Positions 1-7,329 of a stretch of 21,030 nucleotides of DNA are shown here, piece after piece. How positions within the stretch are numbered: the first letter of the stretch is position 1; each line of letters starts with the position of its first letter. Source of the stretch: JBBQKP01 sp038326995. GTDB taxonomy: Bacteria; Planctomycetota; Phycisphaerae; Tepidisphaerales; Tepidisphaeraceae. The notes beneath the pieces were generated by a model, which searched no databases, was not told the DNA's origin, and saw nothing but the letters and a program-made list of their open reading frames with translations. The stretch is taken from NCBI GenBank assembly GCA_038326995.1, contig JBBQKP010000038.1, forward strand, positions 1 to 21,030. The letters run 5' to 3'. A program made the translations under genes and the position numbers.

Positions 1-3
1 CGG

Positions 4-855
4 TCACACGTCGTTCGACCGGCGACGAAGAACGATGCACGCCATGCCGAGGAGCACAGCTGCAGTCGTCGGCTCGGGGATGGGGGTGTACACGACATTC
101 ACATTGTCGATGTAGAACGGATTCACGGCACTGCCTTGACCGATAACGATCGTGTCAAACGCCGTGGTGATTGGGGTCGTATCCGACCGAACGACGGGCG
201 TGCCGTTGTCGTAGCTGTAGCTGAGGTCCAATCCAACGGCGGTTCGGGAGACAATCAGCCTTAGGTTGTGCGGAAGAAGATCGACCACAACGCTGGCGAA
301 ATTCGATCCGACTCCGACTACTTCAGTTCCGCCCACAAGAACGCCGCCGGTATCAACCTCTCTGAAGAACGCGCTGGAGTTGGTCCCGATACCAAAGTTG
401 AGCCCGGCATAGTATCCGGCGTCCCCGACGCGGCCGTTAAAGGAGGGCGTACTGCCGGCAGCGTCATCAAGTTGTCGCGTGCCTTGGGAGTTGTACAGGC
501 CGAAGCGAAAGGCGTTATTCTGATTGGCCGGTAAGGTAGTGAAACGGACGTCGAAGCTGAGGCTGATTGAGTCGCCGACTGCCAGGCTTTGCGCCGTCGC
601 ACCAAAGAATCCGATAAACGATGAGAAACCAGCGTTAGGATCTCGGAAAAGAGCGTTGCTGCTGGTGGACGGATCGTTCTGGACTGCAAACATAGCCAGA
701 GGCCCCGTACCCCCGGTTTGCCACCAAGCGATGTCAAGGGCGTCTGCGCCGTTCGTGCGACCTCCGTCGCTGAACGTATCGTTGACGAGCACCGCCGCCA
801 TCGCTGGAACGGATGCGGCGAGCACAATGGATGTAACGAGCATTGACTTAAACAT
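4..855 (-). CDS. PEP-CTERM sorted exported protein, jellyroll-like
   Basis: Predicted exported protein of 283 residues. The N-terminus MFKSMLVTSIVLAASVPAMA is a clear Sec signal peptide with an AMA cleavage site. The C-terminus carries PEP (in TPIPEP), then a short hydrophobic stretch and an RRR tail, which is the PEP-CTERM sorting signal normally cleaved by an exosortase. The middle (about residues 25-255) is rich in beta-prone segments and ends in FYIDNVNVVY, as in LamG-like jellyroll domains of planctomycete surface proteins; no catalytic motif is visible. The frame is open upstream to 930, but the ATG at 855 is chosen because a strong GGAGGA (863-868) lies 7 nt before it and the signal peptide starts there. 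It lies 156 nt downstream of a LacI-family gene on the same strand. The sorting class is clear; the ligand is unknown. Confidence 0.85.
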   Translation of the reverse strand: MFKSMLVTSIVLAASVPAMAAVLVNDTFSDGGRTNGADALDIAWWQTGGTGPLAMFAVQNDPSTSSNALFRDPNAGFSSFIGFFGATAQSLAVGDSISLSFDVRFTTLPANQNNAFRFGLYNSQGTRQLDDAAGSTPSFNGRVGDAGYYAGLNFGIGTNSSAFFREVDTGGVLVGGTEVVGVGSNFASVVVDLLPHNLRLIVSRTAVGLDLSYSYDNGTPVVRSDTTPITTAFDTIVIGQGSAVNPFYIDNVNVVYTPIPEPTTAAVLLGMACIVLRRRSNDV

Positions 856-943
856 AGCAGTTTCCTCCGAAAGTAGACTTAGTGGGTCATAGTCGATCAG
901 GTAGGGATAGATGACGCGGTCGACTCGCACGGCATCAGTTTGG

Positions 944-1009
944 CCGGCAGAACAATCTGCTGGCGATTCATCGATGGCTGACTTGATAAGGGATGGGTGA
1001 CATCGATGT
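944..1009. promoter_or_regulatory. Candidate operator cluster before the PEP-CTERM gene
   Basis: The gap between the LacI-family gene and the PEP-CTERM gene holds CATCGATG at 969-976 and again inside the perfect 10-bp palindrome ACATCGATGT at 1000-1009. The two are 32 bp apart, about three helical turns. Next to them is an imperfect inverted repeat, CCGGCAGA at 944-951 and TCTGCTGG at 956-963, with one mismatch. LacI-family operators are usually short palindromes with a central CG, which the ATCGAT cores fit. Binding by the neighbouring regulator is inference, and ATCGAT is short enough to occur by chance. Confidence 0.35.
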
Positions 1010-1011
1010 AC

Positions 1012-2058
1012 CTATAGACGCGCGATCGGGCCTGAACCTCCTCTTGGTGCAGGGCCGGTTGATTCGCGCACGATGAGCGACTCGGGCAGCGTCACATGAC
1101 GCGGCTTCGATTCGCCGTTGATTTGTTCGAGAAGCAGCTTGGCTCCGACCTCGCCCATTTTGCTTGCGGGCACGTCGATGACGGTGATCGCAGGGAACAA
1201 CGCGTCCATCGGGAACGCATTGTTGTAGGCGATAAGGCTGACGTCCTGCGGGACGCGAAGCCCTTTTTGCAGCAGGGCACGCAGAAGGAACGCCGCCTCA
1301 ATGTGGGAATAGGTGACGATCGCGGTGTGCCCGTCCGGCCCGACCTTGACGCGGGAAAGAAACGAATCGACCGACTCGTCGGCGGTGACTGCGCTACCGG
1401 CCAGGCCGCGTTCGGCCATGACGGTGTTGAACGCGGAACGTCGACGCTCCAGACTGAAGTGAGTCGGCGAACTGTGTCGCCCCATGCGGAAGAAGGCGAT
1501 CTTCTCGTGTCCGAACGCAAAGAGATGATCCAGCGCCAGCCGCATGCCTTGTTCTTCGTCGGGGATGACCTGGCTGTACCGCGTGTCGGGTGCGAGATGA
1601 TTGAGCAGGACCAACGGCGCATCGATCTGATGCAACATGCTGTGAATTTCGCTCGAGTGAGGATCGCAAAGGATAAGCCCGTCGAGCCGATGTTGCTGGA
1701 TCAATTGCAATCCGCGCTCGTCGTGTACAGGAACGAACAAGAGGTGATAACCCGCCGCCTCCAGCGTGTTGTTCAGGCTCGTGAGAATCTCAGCGAAGAT
1801 GCCGCGAAATTCTGGAAACGCTGCTTGAAACAGGATCCCCACCTGAAAGCTGCGCCGGTCGGTCAGCGTCTTTGCCTTCCAGTTGGCTTTGAATCCGAGC
1901 CTGTCGGCAGTTTCCAGCACCCTGTTCCTGGCCTTATCAGAGATTCGATACTCGACGTGTTTACCATTGAGTGCCCGAGACACGGTGCTGGACGAAAGGC
2001 CGCAGCTACGAGCGACATCGTGAATGGTGACGGATGTTTCGGAGCGACCCTTGATCAT
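1012..2058 (-). CDS. LacI-family transcriptional regulator
   Basis: DNA-binding repressor or activator, 348 residues from the chosen start. Residues about 10-30 form the LacI helix-turn-helix and hinge (VTIHDVARSCGLSSSTVSRA, then LNGK). The rest is a periplasmic-binding-protein-like sensor domain, with the typical GLILCDP, PLVLLNH, GHEKIAFF and DVSLIAYNN stretches. The sugar or other ligand cannot be read from sequence. The frame extends to a TTG at 2112, but the ATG at 2058 is preferred: it gives the usual short N-terminus before the HTH, has an AAAGAAAG purine stretch just upstream, and leaves the palindrome at 2076-2085 in the untranslated leader. The PEP-CTERM gene downstream on the same strand is a plausible target or operon partner. 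Family assignment is firm; targets are inferred. Confidence 0.93.
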   Translation of the reverse strand: MIKGRSETSVTIHDVARSCGLSSSTVSRALNGKHVEYRISDKARNRVLETADRLGFKANWKAKTLTDRRSFQVGILFQAAFPEFRGIFAEILTSLNNTLEAAGYHLLFVPVHDERGLQLIQQHRLDGLILCDPHSSEIHSMLHQIDAPLVLLNHLAPDTRYSQVIPDEEQGMRLALDHLFAFGHEKIAFFRMGRHSSPTHFSLERRRSAFNTVMAERGLAGSAVTADESVDSFLSRVKVGPDGHTAIVTYSHIEAAFLLRALLQKGLRVPQDVSLIAYNNAFPMDALFPAITVIDVPASKMGEVGAKLLLEQINGESKPRHVTLPESLIVRESTGPAPRGGSGPIARL

Positions 2059-2075
2059 ATCTTTCTTTCGCACTG

Positions 2076-2112
2076 CAATCGATTGTGCAAGGCTGAACAA
2101 CCGGTTGTGCAA
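2076..2112. promoter_or_regulatory. Candidate autoregulatory operator of the LacI-family gene
   Basis: CAATCGATTG at 2076-2085 is a perfect 10-bp palindrome with a central CG, about 18 bp ahead of the preferred ATG. TTGTGCAA occurs at 2083-2090 and again at 2105-2112, a 22-bp period of about two helical turns. An AT-rich stretch (aaataaatata, 2111-2121) follows and may hold the -10 region. The geometry suits self-repression, which is common in this family. No binding evidence is available. Confidence 0.35.
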
Positions 2113-2159
2113 ATAAATATACCGCGGGTTCTCTGATTGTCAAGGAAATTCCGTCTTCG

Positions 2160-2640
2160 ACACGGCCGAGTCACCCACCGCTGTCTGATCTCCCGACCGC
2201 AACCCGTGCCGATCACTGCGTCCACCACGCTTAATTGCCAAAGCTCGTCGAGCCCCTTTCGCGGCCTGTTGCCGGTGCAGATTTATTTGCTACATTTGCC
2301 AAGTGTTTTCGACATCACAAATGCCAAAAAGCACATCAGAATGTGCGCCTTCACGCGGAGTTGTTTTAGATTCCACACCACCCTGAAACACTCCGCCGAG
2401 TTCATCGGTTGAAGCTCGGCCGTCTCCTTCAATTTCGTCACGACTTCCTCGATCCGCTGCTAAAACTTTTCGTGCATCGCCCGTTCTTTTTTCATGAGAT
2501 CGGCTGCACTAAATAAGCTGAACGGCCCGACGTGTCTCCTGTTGTTCGCCTTGCGTCGCGACGCACATCCTCAGCTTGAAGCCGTATAGCACTTTGAGCC
2601 AGTTTTTACGATGATCTCGCGTTCATACTTTCTCAGGATT
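2160..2640 (-). pseudogene. Decayed IS1634/IS4-type DDE transposase, C-terminal half
   Basis: This stretch is not an intact gene, but the minus strand still spells transposase. Reading from about 2510 down it gives SAADLMKKERAMHEKF, an in-frame TAG, QRIEEVVTKLKE, then AECFRVVWNLKQLRVKAHIL and MCFLAFVMSKTLG, an in-frame TAA (2283-2285), and RPRKGLDELWQLSVVDAVIG with GREIRQRWVTRP. The KKERAMHEKF block, the RVKAHILMCFLAF block and the PRK-LDEL-VVDAV tail with REIRQR are the order seen in IS1634-like members of the IS4 superfamily. Roughly a hundred central residues are missing between the first and second blocks. Before 2510 the similarity continues only after a frameshift. Two stops, a frameshift and a deletion mean it is inactive. 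Ends are approximate and no terminal inverted repeats were identified. Confidence 0.75.
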
Positions 2641-2661
2641 GACAAATGGAAGTTAGGGTCG

Positions 2662-2693
2662 AAAAAAAAAATCGAGCGCAACTTCGAAAGTCG
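2662..2693 (-). terminator. Possible intrinsic terminator of the coiled-coil protein gene
   Basis: Just past the TAG at 2696, the minus strand folds into a 6-bp stem with a 3-nt loop (2693-2679, one G-U pair). After seven bases comes an unbroken run of ten T (plus-strand A at 2662-2671). The stem is short and not directly against the T-run, so it is only a moderate candidate. Confidence 0.4.
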
Positions 2694-2695
2694 GG

Positions 2696-3019
2696 CTAGA
2701 TCACTTGCAACACATCGAGTGTCACGATCTGCCTCGGGTCGAAATCAATGCGCTGCTCGAATATTCCGCCCAGGTGTGATTTGCTGAGCGCGATGATCCA
2801 ACCTTCTTCGATGATGAGCTGTTCAATCACCCGGCCGCCGACGATCGTCGCTCGGCAGACGGCGGTGTATTTTCGCCTTGGAACGCCGCTATCGGTCAGG
2901 GTTTTGCGCCACTCCTCGGGCAAGACTTTTGCCAATCGATTGCGTGGGGGAATTTTCGAGTGCATCGGGAACAGGATAACAGTGTCGCCGATATTTTGCG
3001 GAACCAACGCAATGAGTCG
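2696..3019 (-). pseudogene. Downstream part of the amber-split gene
   Basis: About 107 codons in exactly the same frame as the upstream coiled-coil gene and separated from it only by the TAG at 3020-3022. The text is protein-like: PRRKYTAVCRATIVGGRVIE, a hydrophilic/hydrophobic alternation, then SHLGGIFEQRIDFDPRQIVT. It looks like a compact beta-rich C-terminal domain; I do not recognise the family. The only starts are rare-type codons such as the TTG at 3007, with no visible Shine-Dalgarno. The simplest reading is that it was, or is by readthrough, the C-terminal domain of a roughly 248-residue secreted protein. A separate small gene starting at the TTG is the alternative. Confidence 0.5.
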
Positions 3020-3433
3020 CTACAATCCCACCGCACTGAACGGCCAATTTTCGTCGCGGTCAACCAGTAGCCTCGGCTCAGTCTCGTGAAGCGCCTGAGC
3101 GGGTGGGGCGGCGAAAAGCCTTGCCCAGGCGGCCCATCTTGCGGCGTCGGCGGCGAGGAACTGGTCCAGAGCTGCCGCCTCATGACGCAGGCGATACGTC
3201 TGATCTCTCAGGGTCGAAAAACGGTTGGTCGACCTCAAGAGCTCTTCCTCAGTTGTCGCAATTTTTTGCCTCAATTGCTCGTTCTCGTTTGCCAGCTCGT
3301 TCTTTCGATCCTGTGCGACCTGAAGCTGCCGAACCGCGTCTTCATAGGCCTCCTTCATCTTGGCTGCGTCATCAGCACGCAGAATGGAGGTGCTCGTGAC
3401 AAATATACATGCGATGAAGTATCGAGCGATCAT
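3020..3433 (-). CDS. Secreted coiled-coil protein, probably truncated by amber codon
   Basis: A 137-residue product from the ATG at 3433 (a GTG two codons earlier, at 3439, is the alternative). MIARYFIACIFVTSTSILRA is a signal peptide with likely cleavage before DDAAK. Residues about 25-95 form a strongly heptad-like coiled coil (AVRQLQVAQDRKNELANENE, then EQLRQKIATTEEELLRSTNR). The frame ends at TAG (3020-3022), but the same frame continues open for about 107 more codons of protein-like sequence. The product may therefore be a nonsense-truncated form of a longer periplasmic coiled-coil protein. No catalytic motif is visible and the function is unknown. It is divergent from the large protease gene on the plus strand. 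No clear Shine-Dalgarno is seen. Confidence 0.6.
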   Translation of the reverse strand: MIARYFIACIFVTSTSILRADDAAKMKEAYEDAVRQLQVAQDRKNELANENEQLRQKIATTEEELLRSTNRFSTLRDQTYRLRHEAAALDQFLAADAARWAAWARLFAAPPAQALHETEPRLLVDRDENWPFSAVGL

Positions 3434-3439
3434 CCGCAC

Positions 3440-3710
3440 ACTATATCGGCGAAATCGGGGGATGGCAGAAGGGAATTACGGGTGGAGCGGTCTGCATTCG
3501 AATCGAGTAGCTTTTGGCTTTTCGGAGATAGACGACAGCAGTCACTCAGCCAGGCGATTTCTGGTCTGTCCGGCGGGACGATAAATTGACCGAGGCGCAA
3601 AAAATGCCCGAATGTTTCTCTTTCCGTTTTGGTTTCTGGACATTACTGATAACATAAGGTTCTTGGGGGAGCTCTTTCGTCCGACACCACAGTTCTTCAC
3701 TGGTTTTTTT
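3440..3710. other. Divergent intergenic region
   Basis: This stretch separates the minus-strand coiled-coil gene from the plus-strand protease gene and must hold both promoters. It is relatively T-rich between 3610 and 3710. The protease reading frame stays open back to an ATG at 3612, but the predicted residues there (rich in F and P) look unlike coding sequence. I could not pick out a convincing promoter, riboswitch or repeat. Confidence 0.4.
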
Positions 3711-6581
3711 ATGGCTTTTGCCCAAAACTTTGCCCGCAACATTATTACTCGTCGCAGTCGGATCATGCGATCGGCCTCTCATCTGGTTCAACTCGAAGAA
3801 CGCAGGCTCATGTCTGCGGATGTCGGCAGCAATGCGACATCGATTCACGGCCTGTTGTGCGGGTGCGCCGGTTGCGGCGGGTCAGGGCCTGGAGCCGGCA
3901 CATTTTGTGGATACGACGAGCTGCTCAGACGAGCCTCGGCCAGCGACACCTCCGGGAGCGGCGCCTTCAATGCCACTGACCGATGGAACACCACCTTCGC
4001 AGGCCCCACGGGTACACGCGGGACCGGTATCACGCTTAGCTACAGCTTTTTGCCCGATGGCGTGAGCATCCCAAGCGGTATCGGAGAGCCCACCAGTAAC
4101 AGCGACCTCTTCGCACGTATGAATGCCATCTACGGAAGCACTGCCGTGTGGCAACCCATTATCCGCAATGCGATCGAACTCTGGGGTGCAAATAGCGGCA
4201 TCACTTATGTTTACGAGCCGACTGACGACGGGGCACAATTCAATTCAGGTACAAACTCACGGGGTCTGGCGGGGGTCCGCGGAGATGTCCGCATAGGCGG
4301 GAAGTTTATCAATGGCAACTCGGGTGTTCTGGCGTACAACTTCTTTCCCGACTCGGGCGACATGGTTATCGATACCGCCGACAATGTTTTTGAGAATCTT
4401 GCAAACAGTTCCATCCGGCTCCGAAACGTCATTTCCCACGAGCACGGCCATGGGCTGGGTTTCTCGCATTCCTGCCCTCAAAACGGCAGCAAGCTGCTAG
4501 AGCCTTTTCTCAATACCAATTTCTCGGGTGTCCAGTTCGACGAAGTTCTGGGCGTTAACTATCTCTACGGAGACCGTTTGGAAAAAGGCACCGGTAATAA
4601 TACCACCGGCCGGGCCACCTCGCTCGGCGGACTTTCCGGTTCGCTCAGCCGCTCGACGCTTTCCATCACCAACTTTGATCCGGGTCGACCCGGAGACAAC
4701 GCCGTCGCCGACAACGACTTCTTCTCTTTCAACCTTACCACGCGTTCGCAGGTAACATTTACTCTTTCTCCTTTGGGTTCGACTTATCTTGCCGGCACGC
4801 AGAACGCCAACGGAACCTGCTCAGCGGGCGTGAATTTCTCGCCGCAAAGTCAGCTCAATTTGAGACTTGCAGTGCTCGCTGCGAACGGGACCACCGTCAT
4901 TCAATCGTCCGATGCTACGGGCGCGGGTTCAGCCGAAACAACGACTGTCACGCTTGATCCGGGCAATTATTTCCTGCGAAACTTCGGTGACTCGCAGGAA
5001 GGCAGCAAAAACACACAGTTGTATGATCTGCAAATCGCACAGTCGGCGTCGGTGTCCCCGTTGACCGTGTCGTTCGACGCCGTCAGCCCTGACCCGCGCG
5101 ACAGCGTGGTCTCATCAATCGGCTTGCGGTTCAATCAGCCCATCAACACCGCGACGCTGACCCTCTCCGACTTCTCACTCTTTAGAGATGGCTTTTCAGA
5201 ATCCCTATCCGGCGCGTCGCTTATTACGACCGACGGCACTAATGTCACGATCGGCAATCTCGCTGCGCTCACGACGAAAATCGGCACATATACGCTCGCG
5301 CTCTCAACCAATTCCGTGACCGCCTCCGCAGGCGGCACGAATGCCACTTCGGCCGTCGCGTCTTTTACGATTACCGGCCTGAACGGCACTGCGGGCAATG
5401 ACAACTTCAATCTACAGCGTGTCAGTAACTCGCAGGCACGTGTGTCCGTCAATGCCGGCGAATTTTACACGTTCAACACATCGATTCCAGTCGTAAACGT
5501 CCTGCCCGGCGCGGGCAACGACACGCTGCGGATCGAGGGCGTTATCGGCACGAACACAACGCCGATCAACTTCATTGGAACAGCGGGCCAGATCGACACC
5601 CTGCAACTCGTCGGGCAGTCGGTCGGCAATAATTCCTGGAACGTCTTTAACGGGTCGGTCAGCGGTCAAACGACGGTCTCGTTCAGCAATATTGCGCTGA
5701 TCAACCTGATAGGCGGAACGGCTTCAGATTCGGCGTCGATCTTCAGCAGCAGCATCCCGCCCCTTCGGGCTGATTTCGCGACGGGAACCAACGATGAACT
5801 GGTCGTCCGTGATGCGAATCCGTATCCGCTGACGCAGGCTGTTCTTGGCAATACGGTCGCGATGAATGTCGTCGCTTTTGCCGGGGCGCGTATCAACGTC
5901 AACTCGCCGCTGTCGGTCAACGCGCTTAACGTGGGCGTGGATGGTGTCATCGCCATTCCCGGCACCGCCAGAAGAGTCATCGCACGCTCGCTCTTTATCC
6001 TCGGCAAGCTCGACATCGGGCTCAGTAATTTAATCGTCAACTACGACGCTCCGAATTCGCCTCTGCAGTCGATCAAAGATTCCCTGGCCAGCGCTTATAA
6101 CGGCGGATCCTGGACAGGAAGTTCCGGCATCACCAGCTCGCTCATCAACACCGCCGACGGCCAGTCCGTAGGATTCGGCGAAGCCTCAGATATTCTTTCG
6201 CCCACCGGCGGAACGTTCTTCGGCACGAACGTCGACGCGACGTCCGTCGTCATCGCGCCAAGGCTCGCGGGTGACGCCGACCTCAACGGAACAGTCGATT
6301 TCAATGATCTGGTGCGTCTCGCTCGCAACTTCAATCAGTCGGGAAGAGTATTCGCCTCGGGCGACTTCAATTACTCGTCAGACGGGCTCGTGGATTTCAA
6401 TGATCTGGTTCTGCTCGCGCGAAATTTCAATCGAACGTTCCTTCCGCCGCAGACTTCGATCGAACCCGTTCTGGACGGAATGGGTGCCGGAATTAGGTCA
6501 TCACCACTCGCACGTTTCGGCAGCACGCCGATCACGCCCTTCGGCCGCGGCAAGAGCGTCGGTAAAGAAATCCTGGTGTAA
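3711..6581 (+). CDS. Large secreted metzincin-like protease with C-terminal dockerin
   Basis: An extracellular protein of 956 residues from the ATG at 3711. ATG codons at 3612 and 3765 are alternatives; none has a good Shine-Dalgarno. Near the N-terminus SHLVQLEERRLMSAD resembles the LEPR-xLL tail of large planctomycete surface proteins. About residues 87-290 resemble a matrixin-type metallopeptidase domain, with zinc site HEHGHGLGFSH (His 243, 247, 253; Glu 244), matching HExxHxxGxxH. About 325-445 resemble a bacterial pre-peptidase C-terminal domain (DNDFFSFNL to YFLRNFGD). About 450-558 look like an Ig-like SbsA/Big_5 module. A repetitive beta-rich region with GAGNDTLRIEG follows. About 854-913 form a duplicated dockerin-type EF-hand (DADLNGTVDFNDLVRLARNF, then DGLVDFNDLVLLARNF). 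It probably degrades an external protein substrate; the target is unknown. A hairpin terminator follows. Confidence 0.88.
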   Translation: MAFAQNFARNIITRRSRIMRSASHLVQLEERRLMSADVGSNATSIHGLLCGCAGCGGSGPGAGTFCGYDELLRRASASDTSGSGAFNATDRWNTTFAGPTGTRGTGITLSYSFLPDGVSIPSGIGEPTSNSDLFARMNAIYGSTAVWQPIIRNAIELWGANSGITYVYEPTDDGAQFNSGTNSRGLAGVRGDVRIGGKFINGNSGVLAYNFFPDSGDMVIDTADNVFENLANSSIRLRNVISHEHGHGLGFSHSCPQNGSKLLEPFLNTNFSGVQFDEVLGVNYLYGDRLEKGTGNNTTGRATSLGGLSGSLSRSTLSITNFDPGRPGDNAVADNDFFSFNLTTRSQVTFTLSPLGSTYLAGTQNANGTCSAGVNFSPQSQLNLRLAVLAANGTTVIQSSDATGAGSAETTTVTLDPGNYFLRNFGDSQEGSKNTQLYDLQIAQSASVSPLTVSFDAVSPDPRDSVVSSIGLRFNQPINTATLTLSDFSLFRDGFSESLSGASLITTDGTNVTIGNLAALTTKIGTYTLALSTNSVTASAGGTNATSAVASFTITGLNGTAGNDNFNLQRVSNSQARVSVNAGEFYTFNTSIPVVNVLPGAGNDTLRIEGVIGTNTTPINFIGTAGQIDTLQLVGQSVGNNSWNVFNGSVSGQTTVSFSNIALINLIGGTASDSASIFSSSIPPLRADFATGTNDELVVRDANPYPLTQAVLGNTVAMNVVAFAGARINVNSPLSVNALNVGVDGVIAIPGTARRVIARSLFILGKLDIGLSNLIVNYDAPNSPLQSIKDSLASAYNGGSWTGSSGITSSLINTADGQSVGFGEASDILSPTGGTFFGTNVDATSVVIAPRLAGDADLNGTVDFNDLVRLARNFNQSGRVFASGDFNYSSDGLVDFNDLVLLARNFNRTFLPPQTSIEPVLDGMGAGIRSSPLARFGSTPITPFGRGKSVGKEILV

Positions 6582-6618
6582 GCAAGCTGGCCCGTCGTTG
6601 CTAACTCATTTTAAAGAG

Positions 6619-6644
6619 CCGCTTACTAAGTGAGCGGGTATTTT
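6619..6644 (+). terminator. Intrinsic terminator after the protease gene
   Basis: An 8-bp stem CCGCTTAC / GTGAGCGG (one G-U pair) with a 3-nt loop TAA lies 38 nt after the stop codon, followed by GTATTTTAAAT. The layout fits a rho-independent terminator, although the T-run is only four bases. Confidence 0.6.
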
Positions 6645-6773
6645 AAATCTAGGTGTGCGGATTTATAAGAACACGTCGCGATCCCGCTTACCTCGTGCGC
6701 GGCTCTTTTTGGCGTGTAAAGATTTCGATCGGCTTGCTACAACGTCGCTTGCCAGCGGTTATCCTTGCGTCCC

Positions 6774-7301
6774 ATGTTCCAGAAGATCGACAAGACGCTT
6801 ATCTCGGCCGCGCAGATCGAAGCACGGATCGAACAGCTCGCCAAACAGATCATTGACGATCACAAGGATTTCGCCGAGATCACGATCGTGCCGATTCTCA
6901 CCGGCGCGATGATCTTCACCGCCGACCTCATTCGGCACATGCGCGTGCCGATCCGCATCAACCTCATCACGGTCAGCAGCTATCCGGGCACGGCGCTTCG
7001 CACTCAGGGGGCGTCGATTCTGGGTAAGCAGCTCGGCGACATTGCCGGGCGACATGTGTTGTTGGTCGATGATATTCTGGACTCGGGCAATACGATTCGC
7101 GCAGTCGTGCCGGTGCTTCAGGAACTGGGTGCGGCGAGTGTGCGCGTGGCGATGTTGCTGTCGAAGAATCGCCCCGAGGCCAAAGGTGCGCAGGTCGATT
7201 ATGTCGGGTTTGATATTCCTGACGAGTTTGTCGTCGGCTATGGCTTGGATTACGACGGATTTTACCGAAATTTGCCAGATATCGTGACGCTCAAGCCGTA
7301 A
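6774..7301 (+). CDS. hpt: Hypoxanthine phosphoribosyltransferase
   Basis: Purine salvage enzyme of 175 residues that converts hypoxanthine (and usually guanine) plus PRPP to IMP or GMP in the cytoplasm. The PRPP-binding loop is VLLVDDILDSGNT at about residues 97-109, with two acidic residues followed by the D-S-G-N-T turn. The N-terminal half has the family's VPILTGAMIFTADLIRHM and ITVSSYPG stretches, and the C-terminus ends with PDEFVVGYGLDYDGFYRNLP, the base-binding segment. Length is normal. The ATG at 6774 is chosen over an in-frame TTG at 6765. It converges on the nucleotide-sugar enzyme gene with 28 bp between stops, and stands alone with no purine genes in the window. The assignment is firm. 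Confidence 0.96.
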   Translation: MFQKIDKTLISAAQIEARIEQLAKQIIDDHKDFAEITIVPILTGAMIFTADLIRHMRVPIRINLITVSSYPGTALRTQGASILGKQLGDIAGRHVLLVDDILDSGNTIRAVVPVLQELGAASVRVAMLLSKNRPEAKGAQVDYVGFDIPDEFVVGYGLDYDGFYRNLPDIVTLKP

Positions 7302-7329
7302 AGCGCAAAGTGGTTCAAGTAGAGGGCGA

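Noticed and set aside
1096..2136. 346-residue open frame on the plus strand opposite the LacI-family gene
   Set aside because: The minus strand encodes an unmistakable LacI-family protein; the antisense frame is a by-product of its codon bias.
2137..2412. 91-residue plus-strand frame in the gap after the LacI-family gene
   Set aside because: The opposite strand here reads as transposase debris, which explains the open frame.
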